In this document: positions 47,226 through 56,367 of the stretch, piece by piece
How positions within the stretch are numbered: position 1 is the first letter of the stretch
Layout: every line of letters begins with the position of its first letter
Origin: Pandoraea cepalis
GTDB lineage: Bacteria; Pseudomonadota; Gammaproteobacteria; Burkholderiales; Burkholderiaceae
Assembly: GCF_902459665.1 (NCBI RefSeq)
Contig: NZ_CABPSL010000003.1
Location: forward strand, 124,001 to 188,000
Direction of reading: 5' to 3'
DNA length: 64,000 bases
The notes under the pieces: generated by a model
What the model saw: the letters and a program-made list of their open reading frames with translations, nothing else
What the model was told of the DNA's origin: nothing
Database searches by the model: none
Program-made: the position numbers and the translations under genes

Positions 47226-49043
47226 ATGGGTCGCAGCGCGCTCGACGTGATGCATGCACAGACAACAACAATGAGTTCAGATCGACTCCCCGCCGGCGTC
47301 CCTTTGGTCGAACCTTCGACCCTGGCATCGGCAATCGCCGAGGCTCACGCCGCGGTGCCGGCCCCGGCATTGTCCCGGGCGCTGGTCGAGCTGACCGGCG
47401 GCCTTTCGGCGCACGTTGCTGCCGACGGCCGTTTCCTTTTCATTGCCGAAGCCTCCCTGCGCCTGCTGGAATATTCGCGCGAGTACACCGATCACGCCAC
47501 GCTCTTCGAGCTGACCGGTATCGAAGATGTGCCGACGCTGCAGGATGCCTTCTCCGCCGCCCAGATGCTCGGTCCCCAGCAGTGCACCGTGCGCCTGCTG
47601 CGCGGTCTGACGGACCGGGTCTGGATGCGTCTGCGCATTGCCCAGTACACGCCCCGTATCGCCGGAACGAGCGCAACGTTCGTCGTGCACGGCGAGGACA
47701 TCACCGCGTTCAAGGAAAACGAAGCGCGCCTGTCCGATCTGGCGGTGCGTGATGCGGTGACCGGGCTGGGGAATCGTCAGTACATTCATCAATGCATTAC
47801 CGAAGCCATCCAGCACGCGCGTGAAGGCGGGCCGAACTTTGCCGTCGCCCTGCTCGACCTGGACGGCTTCAAGAAAGTCAACGACTCGCTCGGCCACGAC
47901 GTGGGCGATCAGCTCCTGTGCGACGCCGGCCAACGCCTGATCGCGCAGATCCGCGAGACGGACATGGCCGCGCGCATGGGCGGCGACGAGTTCGTGCTCG
48001 TGCTGCCCGGCTGCGACGACGAACAGGCGCTTGGCGGCATCATGAAGCGCCTGCTCTCGGCGGTGCAGCAACCGTTCCAGATTGGCGACAAGTTGCTGCA
48101 CCTCACCACGAGCATCGGCGTGTCGTTTTATCCCCGCCATGGCGACTCGGCCGGCCTGCTGATCAAGCACGCCGACGCCGCCATGTACTGCGCGAAGGAT
48201 CGCGGCCGTAACGGCCTGTTCGTCTATACGGACGATCTGGGCGACTTGCACCGCAAGGCGTTCTCGCTCGAATCGGCAATGTTCGAGGCGATTCACAATG
48301 GCGAATTCAGCCTGCACTATCAACCGATCTGCGATCCGATCTCGCTGAACGTGAAGGGTGTCGAGGCGCTCATGCGCTGGCATCCCGCGCTCGGCCCGGT
48401 GTCACCGAACGAATTCATTCCGCTGGCCGAGGCCAATGGCCTGATCAACCTGCTGGGCGGCTGGGCGTTACGCGCCGCCTGCATGCAGCTCGCGCGCTGG
48501 GATCGCACCCGGCTCGACGGGCTGTACATGTCGGTCAACGTCTCGGCACAGCAATTTCACCATCCGTCGTTCCCGAGCCTGGTCTGGCAAGCGATTGCCG
48601 ATTCGGGCGTGGAAGGGCACCGGTTGGTGCTCGAAATTACCGAGAGCGTCCTGATGCGCGACCCGGAACAGGCCAATCTGGTGCTGCGCGAGTTGCAAAC
48701 GCTGGGCGTGCGCTTCTCCGTCGACGATTTCGGCGCGGGCTACTCGAGCCTGGGATACCTCAAGCGTTTCCCGCTCTCCGCGCTCAAGATCGACCGCAGC
48801 TTCGTGAAAGACATGCCCACGTCATCGAATGACCGTACGATTGTGACGGCAGTCCTGGGACTGGCGCGTGAGCTGGGGCTGTCGGCGGTCGCCGAAGGGG
48901 TCGAGACAGAAGAACAACGGCAGATGCTGATCGAGCGCGGCTGCCATTCCATCCAGGGCTGGCTGGTGTCGAAGGCCCTGCCTGCGGGAGAACTGGAGGC
49001 GGCCTTTGCGAGCGGGCGTCTCAATGTGGATGCCGGCCACTGA
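47226..49043 (+). CDS. PAS-GGDEF-EAL cyclic-di-GMP signalling protein
   Basis: A 605-residue soluble protein: a PAS-like sensor region (about 55-165), a diguanylate cyclase domain with an intact GGDEF and the inhibitory RxxD site five residues ahead (RETDMAARMGGDEF), and an EAL phosphodiesterase domain with EALMRW, LEITESVL and DDFGAGYSS. Both active sites look competent, so it may make or degrade c-di-GMP depending on the PAS signal. GGGGAA precedes the ATG. An HDOD-GAF gene follows after 17 bases, probably in one operon. Confidence 0.9.
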   Translation: MGRSALDVMHAQTTTMSSDRLPAGVPLVEPSTLASAIAEAHAAVPAPALSRALVELTGGLSAHVAADGRFLFIAEASLRLLEYSREYTDHATLFELTGIEDVPTLQDAFSAAQMLGPQQCTVRLLRGLTDRVWMRLRIAQYTPRIAGTSATFVVHGEDITAFKENEARLSDLAVRDAVTGLGNRQYIHQCITEAIQHAREGGPNFAVALLDLDGFKKVNDSLGHDVGDQLLCDAGQRLIAQIRETDMAARMGGDEFVLVLPGCDDEQALGGIMKRLLSAVQQPFQIGDKLLHLTTSIGVSFYPRHGDSAGLLIKHADAAMYCAKDRGRNGLFVYTDDLGDLHRKAFSLESAMFEAIHNGEFSLHYQPICDPISLNVKGVEALMRWHPALGPVSPNEFIPLAEANGLINLLGGWALRAACMQLARWDRTRLDGLYMSVNVSAQQFHHPSFPSLVWQAIADSGVEGHRLVLEITESVLMRDPEQANLVLRELQTLGVRFSVDDFGAGYSSLGYLKRFPLSALKIDRSFVKDMPTSSNDRTIVTAVLGLARELGLSAVAEGVETEEQRQMLIERGCHSIQGWLVSKALPAGELEAAFASGRLNVDAGH

Positions 49044-49060
49044 CCGGATAACCCGCTACC

Positions 49061-50569
49061 ATGAGCCTGACCAAAGAAAAAACGCTCGAATTGTTGTGGC
49101 AGCGCCTGGCTGAGCGCGGCGAATTTCCGTCGCTGCAGCGCTCCGTCAGCGGCATCGTGAGCGCCATGCAAAGCGAGAACACGAGCACGGCCGACCTGGC
49201 GGCGTCGGTGCTCTCCGACTTCGCCCTCACCCAGAAAGTGATCCGCCTGGCCAACTCCGCCATGTATGCGCCGTTCGGCTGCAACGTGACGACGGTCTCG
49301 CGCGCCATCATGATTCTCGGTGTCGACACGATCGGCCACCTCGCCCTGAGCCTGAAACTGCTCGAGGGTTTCGGTGAAGTCGCCGCACAGCGCGACGACA
49401 TGGCCCGCGAACTTGCGCGCGCCACGCTCGCCGGGGCATTCGCCCGTGACATCACCGCCAAGAATGGCATTCGCGACGGCGAGGAAGCCGTAGTCTGCAC
49501 CTTGCTGCACCATGTCGCACGACTGCTCGTGACCTATTGCTTCCCGGCCGAATGGGGGGAAATCCAGACCCTCGCCGCAGCGCAAGGCATCAGCGACAGC
49601 GACGCCTGCGAACAGGTGCTCGCCATCTCGTTCCCGGAGTTGGCCGAAGCGGCGGCCCGCAAGTGGGGCTTGCCGGAGTCGATCGCGACGAGCATGCGTC
49701 CGATCGATCTGGAGGGCGACGCCCCGCTCTCGCATAGCGATTGGCTGTGTGCGGTGGCGAACATGTCCAACGAGATGGTGACGGAACTCACGCGCGGGGC
49801 CGACCCGGAGCGTCTGGCCGAATTGGCGGAGCGCTATGCCGACCGTCTCGCGCTGGACGTGCGAGACGTGGTGTCCGTGGGCGAAGAAATGGTGCGCGAC
49901 ACGAGCCACCAGGAATTCATTGCGATCAGCACGAAGGCGTCGAGCACGCGCCAGCCGCCGGCGGGCAAGCCGCTGGACTCGGCGCGACGTCTGGCAGACG
50001 GTCTCTCGGAAGTGCGGGCCGCCACGGGCGAGACCGACGCGGTCGGTCTGCTCAACCTGACGCTCGAAGCGATCATGCAGTCGCTGGGTTTCGCCAACTG
50101 CGCGGCCTTCGTGCGCGTGCCGGCGGGCAAATCGTTCGAGCTGCGCTTCGGCATCGGCCGCGACGTGCAGCCCGCGCTGGGCCTGTCGTTCCCCGAAGCC
50201 TTCGAACCGGACGTCTTCCATCTGGCACTGACCAACGGCCGCGCGATTCTGATCGACAACGCTCGCGAGCCGCGTATCGTGCCGCGTATTCCGATGTGGC
50301 ACCGTGAGCATTTCTCGAACGTGAAGTCGTTCTTCCTGCTGCCAGTTCGCCAACGTAACCAGACCGTGGCGCTGCTTTACGGCGACTGGGGCGGCACGCT
50401 GTGCGCGGGAGGCATCGGCGCGAAGGAGCTGGAATTCCTGCAGCACATGGGCAACGAGATCTCCAGCAAGCTCGATAGCGTGGCACAGCAAAGCGGTGGC
50501 GCGGGCATTATCGCCAATGCCGGCGATATGCTCGCCCGCAAGGCCTCCGGCACAACCGGCACACGCTGA
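49061..50569 (+). CDS. HDOD domain protein with a C-terminal GAF-like domain
   Basis: A 502-residue protein. The HDOD domain spans about residues 20-215 (FPSLQRSVSGIVSAMQSENT, LANSAMYAPFG, AIMILGVDTIGHLALSL); it is related to HD phosphohydrolases but usually lacks the catalytic HD pair. A GAF-like domain follows (about 320-480, RRLADGLSEVRAATGETDAV, SFFLLPVRQRNQTVALLYGD). Such proteins are signalling scaffolds linked to c-di-GMP output. It lies 17 bases behind the GGDEF-EAL gene, which suggests a joint pathway, but the output is unknown. Confidence 0.85.
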   Translation: MSLTKEKTLELLWQRLAERGEFPSLQRSVSGIVSAMQSENTSTADLAASVLSDFALTQKVIRLANSAMYAPFGCNVTTVSRAIMILGVDTIGHLALSLKLLEGFGEVAAQRDDMARELARATLAGAFARDITAKNGIRDGEEAVVCTLLHHVARLLVTYCFPAEWGEIQTLAAAQGISDSDACEQVLAISFPELAEAAARKWGLPESIATSMRPIDLEGDAPLSHSDWLCAVANMSNEMVTELTRGADPERLAELAERYADRLALDVRDVVSVGEEMVRDTSHQEFIAISTKASSTRQPPAGKPLDSARRLADGLSEVRAATGETDAVGLLNLTLEAIMQSLGFANCAAFVRVPAGKSFELRFGIGRDVQPALGLSFPEAFEPDVFHLALTNGRAILIDNAREPRIVPRIPMWHREHFSNVKSFFLLPVRQRNQTVALLYGDWGGTLCAGGIGAKELEFLQHMGNEISSKLDSVAQQSGGAGIIANAGDMLARKASGTTGTR

Positions 50570-51000
50570 GCCGCGCCGCCTTACGGCGTTGTGGCGGGGC
50601 GATATCCCGGTATCGCACTGTCGCGGAGATTCATACGTCAGTTGCAATCTTTAGTATTGCGGATTCGATATGATCCTCGGCGCGCCGCCAACGGCCGCCG
50701 CACAGTGCGGTACGATTCGCACGCGTCCGCACGCTTCTCGCCCCCTCTCGCCTATCACGCCCCTGCAACGTCTGGGCCATACGTCGTAAGGCTTTCCGGG
50801 AAGTCGCCCGCTGCGGCGCCAACCGGCGTACCCTGTCACGATGCCTCAATTTTTCTCCATGACGCCCCGCCGGGGGGCGAGCACGACGCACCCCACACCA
50901 TCCGCTCTGCATTTTTGACGGCACTCGCTGCGCCTCGGTAAAAAATTTACGCTCGGTTCCACCATGTAAATCGATTCGTACCGTCGGACCAGGAGAAGAC
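50570..51000. other. Spacer between the HDOD gene and the NCS2 permease gene
   Basis: These 431 bases hold no gene I can support. The right end has an AT-rich patch (AAAAAATTTACG near 50940) and AGGAGAAGAC before the permease ATG, so the permease has its own promoter here. Confidence 0.6.
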
Positions 51001-52371
51001 ATGACGCAATCTGCTGCTGCACCGGTGCATCCGGTCGACGAGCGCCTGCCGCTCCCCAAGTTGTTCACGCTGGGACTGCAACACGTGCTGGTGATGTATG
51101 CGGGGGCGGTGGCGGTACCGTTGATCGTCGGCGGTGCGCTCCACATGTCGGTCGATCAGGTCGCGTTTCTGATCAACGCCGACCTGTTCGCATGCGGGAT
51201 CGCTACCTTGATCCAGACACTCGGCCTGTGGATCTTCGGCCTGCGTCTGCCGATCATGATGGGGGTGACGTTTACCGCCGTCACGCCGATGATCGCCATC
51301 GGCACGAATCCCGATCTCGGGTTGCTCGATATCTATGGCGCGACCATTGCCTCGGGCCTGATCGGCATTCTGATGGCACCGCTCATCGGCAAGCTGCTGC
51401 GGCTGTTCCCACCGGTGGTGACCGGGACCGTCATCACGGTAATCGGGATCTCCCTCATGGGCGTGGGCATCAACTGGGCGGCGGGCGGCTTCGGCAATCC
51501 CGATTACGGCAATCCGCTCTATCTGGGCGTGTCGTTCGCCGTGCTCCTGTGCATTCTGTTCATCACCAAGTACGTGCGCGGCTTCTTTGCCAACATTGCG
51601 GTGCTGCTGGGCATTCTGTTCGGCACGATCGTGGCGATGGCGCTGGGCAAAGTGTCGTTTGCGGGCGTATCCGACGCGCCGTGGTTCGGCTTCGTCATGC
51701 CGTTCCATTTCGGCGTGCCACGCTTCGATCCGGTTGCCATTGCGACGATGACGCTGGTCATGCTCGTGACGTTCATCGAATCGACCGGCATGTTCCTGGC
51801 GGTGGGCGACATTGTCGGCCGTCCGGTCGACAGGAAGACGCTGGTGCGCGGCTTGCGCGTCGATGGGCTGGGCACGATGATCGGTGGCATCTTCAACACG
51901 TTCCCCTACACCTCGTTTTCGCAGAACGTGGGGTTGGTTGGCGTGACCGGGGTGAAGAGCCGCTGGGTGTGTGCCATGGGGGGCCTGATCCTGATCGCGC
52001 TGGGCTTGTTTCCGAAGGTGGCACACGTGGTGGCGTCGGTGCCGCAGTTCGTGCTGGGGGGCGCGGGCATCGTGATGTTCGGCATGGTGACGGCCACGGG
52101 GGTGAAGATTCTCTCGACGGTGGACCTGTCGAAGAATCGTTACAACCTGTACATCATCGCGATCAGTATTGGCGTGGGGATGATTCCAGTGGCGTCGGAC
52201 AAGTTCTTCATGAAACTGCCGCATGCACTCGCCCCGTTCTTCCACAGCGGCATTCTGCTCGCGTCGATCAGCGCGGTGCTGCTCAACGCGCACTTCAACG
52301 GCCTGCGCAGCGAAGCCGAAGCGAGCGCCCTCGCGCAAGCGGCCGGCAAGCAGGCCGACGCCGCGCATTGA
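51001..52371 (+). CDS. NCS2-family xanthine/uric acid-type permease
   Basis: A 456-residue inner-membrane transporter with 13-14 hydrophobic segments. PbuX/UacT/XanQ-type motifs are present: LGLQHVLVMYAGAVAVPLIV at the N-terminus, TLVMLVTFIESTGMFLAVGD in the substrate helix, and NTFPYTSFSQNVGLVGVTGV. It would import xanthine, urate or a related purine with protons. AGGAG lies seven bases before the ATG. No purine-catabolic genes are adjacent. It complements the AzgA-type permease at 29965, which has a different substrate range. Confidence 0.87.
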   Translation: MTQSAAAPVHPVDERLPLPKLFTLGLQHVLVMYAGAVAVPLIVGGALHMSVDQVAFLINADLFACGIATLIQTLGLWIFGLRLPIMMGVTFTAVTPMIAIGTNPDLGLLDIYGATIASGLIGILMAPLIGKLLRLFPPVVTGTVITVIGISLMGVGINWAAGGFGNPDYGNPLYLGVSFAVLLCILFITKYVRGFFANIAVLLGILFGTIVAMALGKVSFAGVSDAPWFGFVMPFHFGVPRFDPVAIATMTLVMLVTFIESTGMFLAVGDIVGRPVDRKTLVRGLRVDGLGTMIGGIFNTFPYTSFSQNVGLVGVTGVKSRWVCAMGGLILIALGLFPKVAHVVASVPQFVLGGAGIVMFGMVTATGVKILSTVDLSKNRYNLYIIAISIGVGMIPVASDKFFMKLPHALAPFFHSGILLASISAVLLNAHFNGLRSEAEASALAQAAGKQADAAH

Positions 52372-52431
52372 GCAATGGCATGACATCCGTCGACGCGCGA
52401 CGGCAACGGCTGACGTGTCTTTGGGGGAGCA

Positions 52432-52743
52432 TCACGCCGCAGCGAGAAGATCCCGGGCACGTCGCTTGATGTCGCGCAGCACATCGGCCATGTTGGCGCG
52501 TGCGATCTCGGCATCGTACTGATTTTGCAGATTGAGCCAGCTCTGTGCATCCACGCCGAAGAACGCCCCCAGGCGCAGCGCCGTATCGACGGTAATCGCA
52601 CGCTTGCCCAGGACAATTTCGTTGATGCGGCGGGGCGGCACGTCAATGGCCCTCGCCAGCGCATATTGAGAAAGCCCCATCGGGCCCAGCCAGTCCTGCG
52701 CGAGAATCTCGCCCGGCGTCGCCAGGGGTACTTGTCGGGTCAT
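52432..52743 (-). CDS. higA: HigA-type antitoxin (XRE-family)
   Basis: A 103-residue protein beginning with the HigA pattern (PGEILAQDWLGPMGLSQYALAR, IDVPPRRINEIVLGKRAITV) and ending in a helical tail. It normally neutralises HigB and represses the operon. The matching toxin gene, 63 bases upstream on the same strand, is truncated at its N-terminus, so this may be an antitoxin left without an active partner. It is the last gene of the leftward run from imuA. Confidence 0.88.
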   Translation of the reverse strand: MTRQVPLATPGEILAQDWLGPMGLSQYALARAIDVPPRRINEIVLGKRAITVDTALRLGAFFGVDAQSWLNLQNQYDAEIARANMADVLRDIKRRARDLLAAA

Positions 52744-52806
52744 CTTCGGCCTCCGTCGACCTTTAGCAGAATCCGCAGAATTATCGGAACGCGCCCGCCC
52801 ATCCGA

Positions 52807-53022
52807 TCAGTGGTAATCCACGATCTTGACGTCCGAGGCGTTGCCCGCGTCGAAGCGAAAACACAAGCGCCACTGATCGTTGATACGAATGCTGTACTGC
52901 CCCAGGCGATTTCCTCTCAGCGCCTCGAGCCGGTTACCCGGCGGTGCGCGCAAGAAAGCGAGTGTCGCGGCGGCATGCAATTGCTGAAGCTTGCGCATGG
53001 CGGGGGGCCGGAGACACCCCAT
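52807..53022 (-). pseudogene. higB: N-terminally truncated HigB-family toxin
   Basis: The 71 residues contain the C-terminal two thirds of a HigB/RelE-type mRNA interferase: RKLQQLHAAATLAFLRAPPG, NRLEALRGNRLGQYSIRIND, QWRLCFRF and the terminal KIVDYH. Family members run to about 92 residues; the first ~30 (first strand and helix) are missing. Only 15 bases separate its ATG from the dnaE2 stop, so there is no room for them, and a stop lies in frame just ahead. A deletion at this junction is the simplest reading. Residual RNA-cleaving activity cannot be excluded, because the C-terminal residues are present. Confidence 0.75.
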
Positions 53023-53037
53023 CCTATCGAAGTCCCC

Positions 53038-56000
53038 TTAGTGAAAGTTCCGACTCGAGATCGTGAGTTCGCCGAGCATCGACGAGAGATCGACCAGACG
53101 ATGCGCCACCAGATGGGTCACGCGCTCCTCGCGTTGCCATACCCCTTCCACCCCCAATAAGGACGACGCCAGCAACGCCGTGCGCTGCGATTCGACCAGA
53201 TCGGGCCAGACAATCACGTTGATGACGCCCGTTTCGTCTTCCAGCGAGACGAAGACCGTGCCATTGGCCGTGCCCGGGCGCTGCCGTCCCGTCACAATGC
53301 CCGCCGTGCGCACCCGGCGCCCGTGCACGCCCTCGGTCTGCAAATCCCTCGCCGTTCGCACCCGCATCCGGGTGAGCGTCTCGCGCAACAGCAGCAGCGG
53401 GTGACGCCGCAGCGTCAGCCCCGTGCTCGCGTAATCGGCCACGATGTCCTGCCCCTCGGCCATCGGCGGCAGCGCCACCTGCTCGTCGGCACTGCCCGGC
53501 ACCGCGTCGCGCAGCACCGTCGCCCCCAGCAGCGGCGTGGGTGGCTGCCATGCGGCGACCGCCCAGCGCGCCTGCCGCCGACCGCCGAGCAACGCCGACA
53601 GCGCGTCGGCAGCCGCCAGGGCGTCGAGGTCCCGACGTGACAACGCAGCCCGCGCGGTCAGATCGTCGATGTCGGTAAACGGCCGCTGCCGACGCGCACG
53701 CTCGATCGCGCGCGCCCCGTCGTCGGACAAGCCCTTGACCAGCGACAGCCCCAGCCGCACCGCCGGCCGGCGGGCATTGCCGTACCGCCCGATGCGCGCC
53801 TCGGGACGCGACTCGACATCGCTCACGCAAACGTCGACCGCGCGCACCTCGACATGATGCCGTCGCGCATCCTGCACCAGCTGCGACGCCGAATAGAATC
53901 CCATCGGCAAACTGTTGAGCAACCCGCACAGGAACATCTCCGGCGCATGACACTTGAGCCACGCACTCGCATAGGCGAGCAGCGCGAAACTTGCCGCATG
54001 ACTCTCCGGGAAACCGTACTCGCCAAAGCCCTCGATCTGGCGGCAGATGGCCTCGGCAAACTCGCGCGGATAGCCGTTTTTCAGCATCCCGTCGATGATG
54101 CGGGTCTGGAATTTCTCGAGCCCGCCCTTGCGTTTCCAGGCCGCCATCGAACGACGCAACTGATCGGCATCGCCGGCCGAGAAATCGGCGGCGATCATCG
54201 CGATCTGCATCACCTGCTCCTGAAAGATCGGCACGCCCAGCGTGCGCTCGAGCGCCGCCTTGATCTCCTCGCGCGGATAGACCACGTCCTCCTTGCCCTG
54301 CTTGCGACGCAGATACGGATGCACCATCCCGCCCTGAATCGGCCCCGGCCGCACGATCGCCACCTCGATCACCAGATCGTAGAACTTGTCCGGCTTCAAG
54401 CGCGGCAACATGCTCATCTGCGCACGCGACTCGATCTGGAAGACACCCACGGTATCGGCACGACGAATCATGCCGTACGTCGCCGGATCATCGCGCGGAA
54501 TGTCCGCCAGCGAGATCGGCTCACCGCGCCATTCCCCCAGCAGATCGAGCGTGCGGCGCAACGCGCTCAGCATGCCGAGCGCCAGCACATCGACCTTGAG
54601 CAGCTTGAGCGTCTCGATATCGTCCTTGTCCCACTGAATGACGTAACGCTTGTCCATCGCCGCCGGCGCAATCGGCACCAGGCGCGAGAGCTTGTCGCGC
54701 GAAATCACGAAACCGCCCACGTGCTGCGACAAATGCCGGGGAAAGCCGATCAGCCGGGCGACCAGATCGGCCCATAGCCGCGTGGTCGGGGCGTCGGGCG
54801 ACAACCCTTGTGCCGCCATGCGCGCGAGCAGATTCTCGCGACCGTCCCACCACTGCTGACTCTGCGCGACCTGCTCGACAATCGACAGATCGATGCCCAG
54901 CGCCCGCCCCGTGTCGCGCACCGCACTGCGCATGCGATACGAAATCACCGTCGCGGCCAGCGCCGCCCGGTCGGTGCCGTACTTGTCGTAGATGTACTGG
55001 ATCACCTCTTCGCGCCGCTGATGCTCGAAGTCCACATCGATATCGGGCGGCTCGTTGCGCTCCTTCGACAGAAAACGCCCGAACAGCACCTGCACCTCGT
55101 CAGGATTGACCGCCGTGATTCCCAGGCAATAGCACACCGCCGAGTTGGCCGCCGACCCGCGCCCCTGGCACAGGATGTTCTGGCTGCGGGCGAAACGCAC
55201 GATGTCGTAGACCGTCAGGAAATATGGCTCGTACGCCAGCTCCCGGATCAGCGTCAGTTCGCTTTCGATGAGACGACGCACCTTCTGCGGTACCCCGTTC
55301 GGATAGCGCCGCGCCGCGCCGGCCTCGACTTCCTGATGCAAATACGTCACCGGCGTATGCCCGGCGGGCACCAGTTCCTCGGGATACTCGTAACGCAGGC
55401 TGCGCAGATCGAAATGGCAACGCGAGGCGATGGCAATCGTTTGCGCCAGGGCGTCCGGCGGATAGAGCCACGCGAGCCGCAACCGCGTGCGTAGATGCTG
55501 CTCCGCATTGGCGGCGAGCGCCAATCCGCAGGCCTGCACCGGCTTGCCCAGTCCAATGGCGGTGAGCGTGTCCTGCAACGGCTTGCGCGAGCGCACATGC
55601 ATGAGGACATGGCCGGTGGCGACGAGCGGCACGTCGCACTCGGCGGAGATCGCCCGCAGCCGGGCCAGATGCGCGTCGTCGTCGGCTCGGTGATGGCGTT
55701 CGAGCGCGAGCCACACGCGTCCTTCGCCGAACGTCTGTGCCGCCCAGCGGGTTTGGGCCAGCGTGCGCTCGGGACTCGCGCCGGTCTCCGGCACCAGGAT
55801 CATCAGGCACCCCGGCAGACCCCGCAGATGCGCCTGCCCGGTTGCCGGCGCGCTGAAGTCTCGCGCGTGCAACCGATAACCGCGCTTCGGGCCGCGCATG
55901 CGACCGAGTGTAATCATCTCGGAAAGATTGCCGTAGCCTTCGCGGTGCTGCGCAAGCGCGACCAGATGCACACTGCCCAGCGCGGCTGCGCTGTCCTCGG

Positions 56001-56346
56001 GCGTCAGACGAAACTCGCTGCCCACGATCAACGACACCGACGGATGCTGCACCGCCTCGGCCAGTGCGCGAACGACACCGGCCAGCGAGCACTCGTCGGT
56101 CATCGCCAGCGCGGTGTAGCCCAGGTGCGCGGCCCGCGCGATCAGTTCCTCCGGATGCGACGCGCCACGCTGGAACGAGAAATTCGACAGGCAATGCAGT
56201 TCGGCATAGGCAGGCAGGCTGCCGTCGTCGGCAGCACGCGGATCGGGGGGCGCCGCCGGATCGGCGCCGGCCGCGTCGGCACGCTCATCATTGGCGGCCA
56301 GCCCTTCGGTCGGGCCTTGCCACGGCAGGAAATCGTCGACATTCAT
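53038..56346 (-). CDS. dnaE2: Error-prone DNA polymerase DnaE2 (ImuC)
   Basis: A 1102-residue C-family polymerase for SOS mutagenesis and lesion bypass. It has an N-terminal PHP domain (YAELHCLSNFSFQRGASHPE), the catalytic aspartates in PPDIDVDFEHQRREEVIQYI, the DnaE2-typical GFPRHLSQHVGGFVIS, a finger-region EVAIVRPGPIQGGMVHPY, and a C-terminal OB-fold segment (TVFVSLEDETGVINVIVWPD). It works with ImuA and ImuB and the beta clamp. It begins 21 bases after the imuB stop in an SOS operon. The C-terminus runs into the truncated higB. Confidence 0.95.
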   Translation of the reverse strand: MNVDDFLPWQGPTEGLAANDERADAAGADPAAPPDPRAADDGSLPAYAELHCLSNFSFQRGASHPEELIARAAHLGYTALAMTDECSLAGVVRALAEAVQHPSVSLIVGSEFRLTPEDSAAALGSVHLVALAQHREGYGNLSEMITLGRMRGPKRGYRLHARDFSAPATGQAHLRGLPGCLMILVPETGASPERTLAQTRWAAQTFGEGRVWLALERHHRADDDAHLARLRAISAECDVPLVATGHVLMHVRSRKPLQDTLTAIGLGKPVQACGLALAANAEQHLRTRLRLAWLYPPDALAQTIAIASRCHFDLRSLRYEYPEELVPAGHTPVTYLHQEVEAGAARRYPNGVPQKVRRLIESELTLIRELAYEPYFLTVYDIVRFARSQNILCQGRGSAANSAVCYCLGITAVNPDEVQVLFGRFLSKERNEPPDIDVDFEHQRREEVIQYIYDKYGTDRAALAATVISYRMRSAVRDTGRALGIDLSIVEQVAQSQQWWDGRENLLARMAAQGLSPDAPTTRLWADLVARLIGFPRHLSQHVGGFVISRDKLSRLVPIAPAAMDKRYVIQWDKDDIETLKLLKVDVLALGMLSALRRTLDLLGEWRGEPISLADIPRDDPATYGMIRRADTVGVFQIESRAQMSMLPRLKPDKFYDLVIEVAIVRPGPIQGGMVHPYLRRKQGKEDVVYPREEIKAALERTLGVPIFQEQVMQIAMIAADFSAGDADQLRRSMAAWKRKGGLEKFQTRIIDGMLKNGYPREFAEAICRQIEGFGEYGFPESHAASFALLAYASAWLKCHAPEMFLCGLLNSLPMGFYSASQLVQDARRHHVEVRAVDVCVSDVESRPEARIGRYGNARRPAVRLGLSLVKGLSDDGARAIERARRQRPFTDIDDLTARAALSRRDLDALAAADALSALLGGRRQARWAVAAWQPPTPLLGATVLRDAVPGSADEQVALPPMAEGQDIVADYASTGLTLRRHPLLLLRETLTRMRVRTARDLQTEGVHGRRVRTAGIVTGRQRPGTANGTVFVSLEDETGVINVIVWPDLVESQRTALLASSLLGVEGVWQREERVTHLVAHRLVDLSSMLGELTISSRNFH

Positions 56347-56367
56347 CGCACAGCGGACCCGCCGGAC

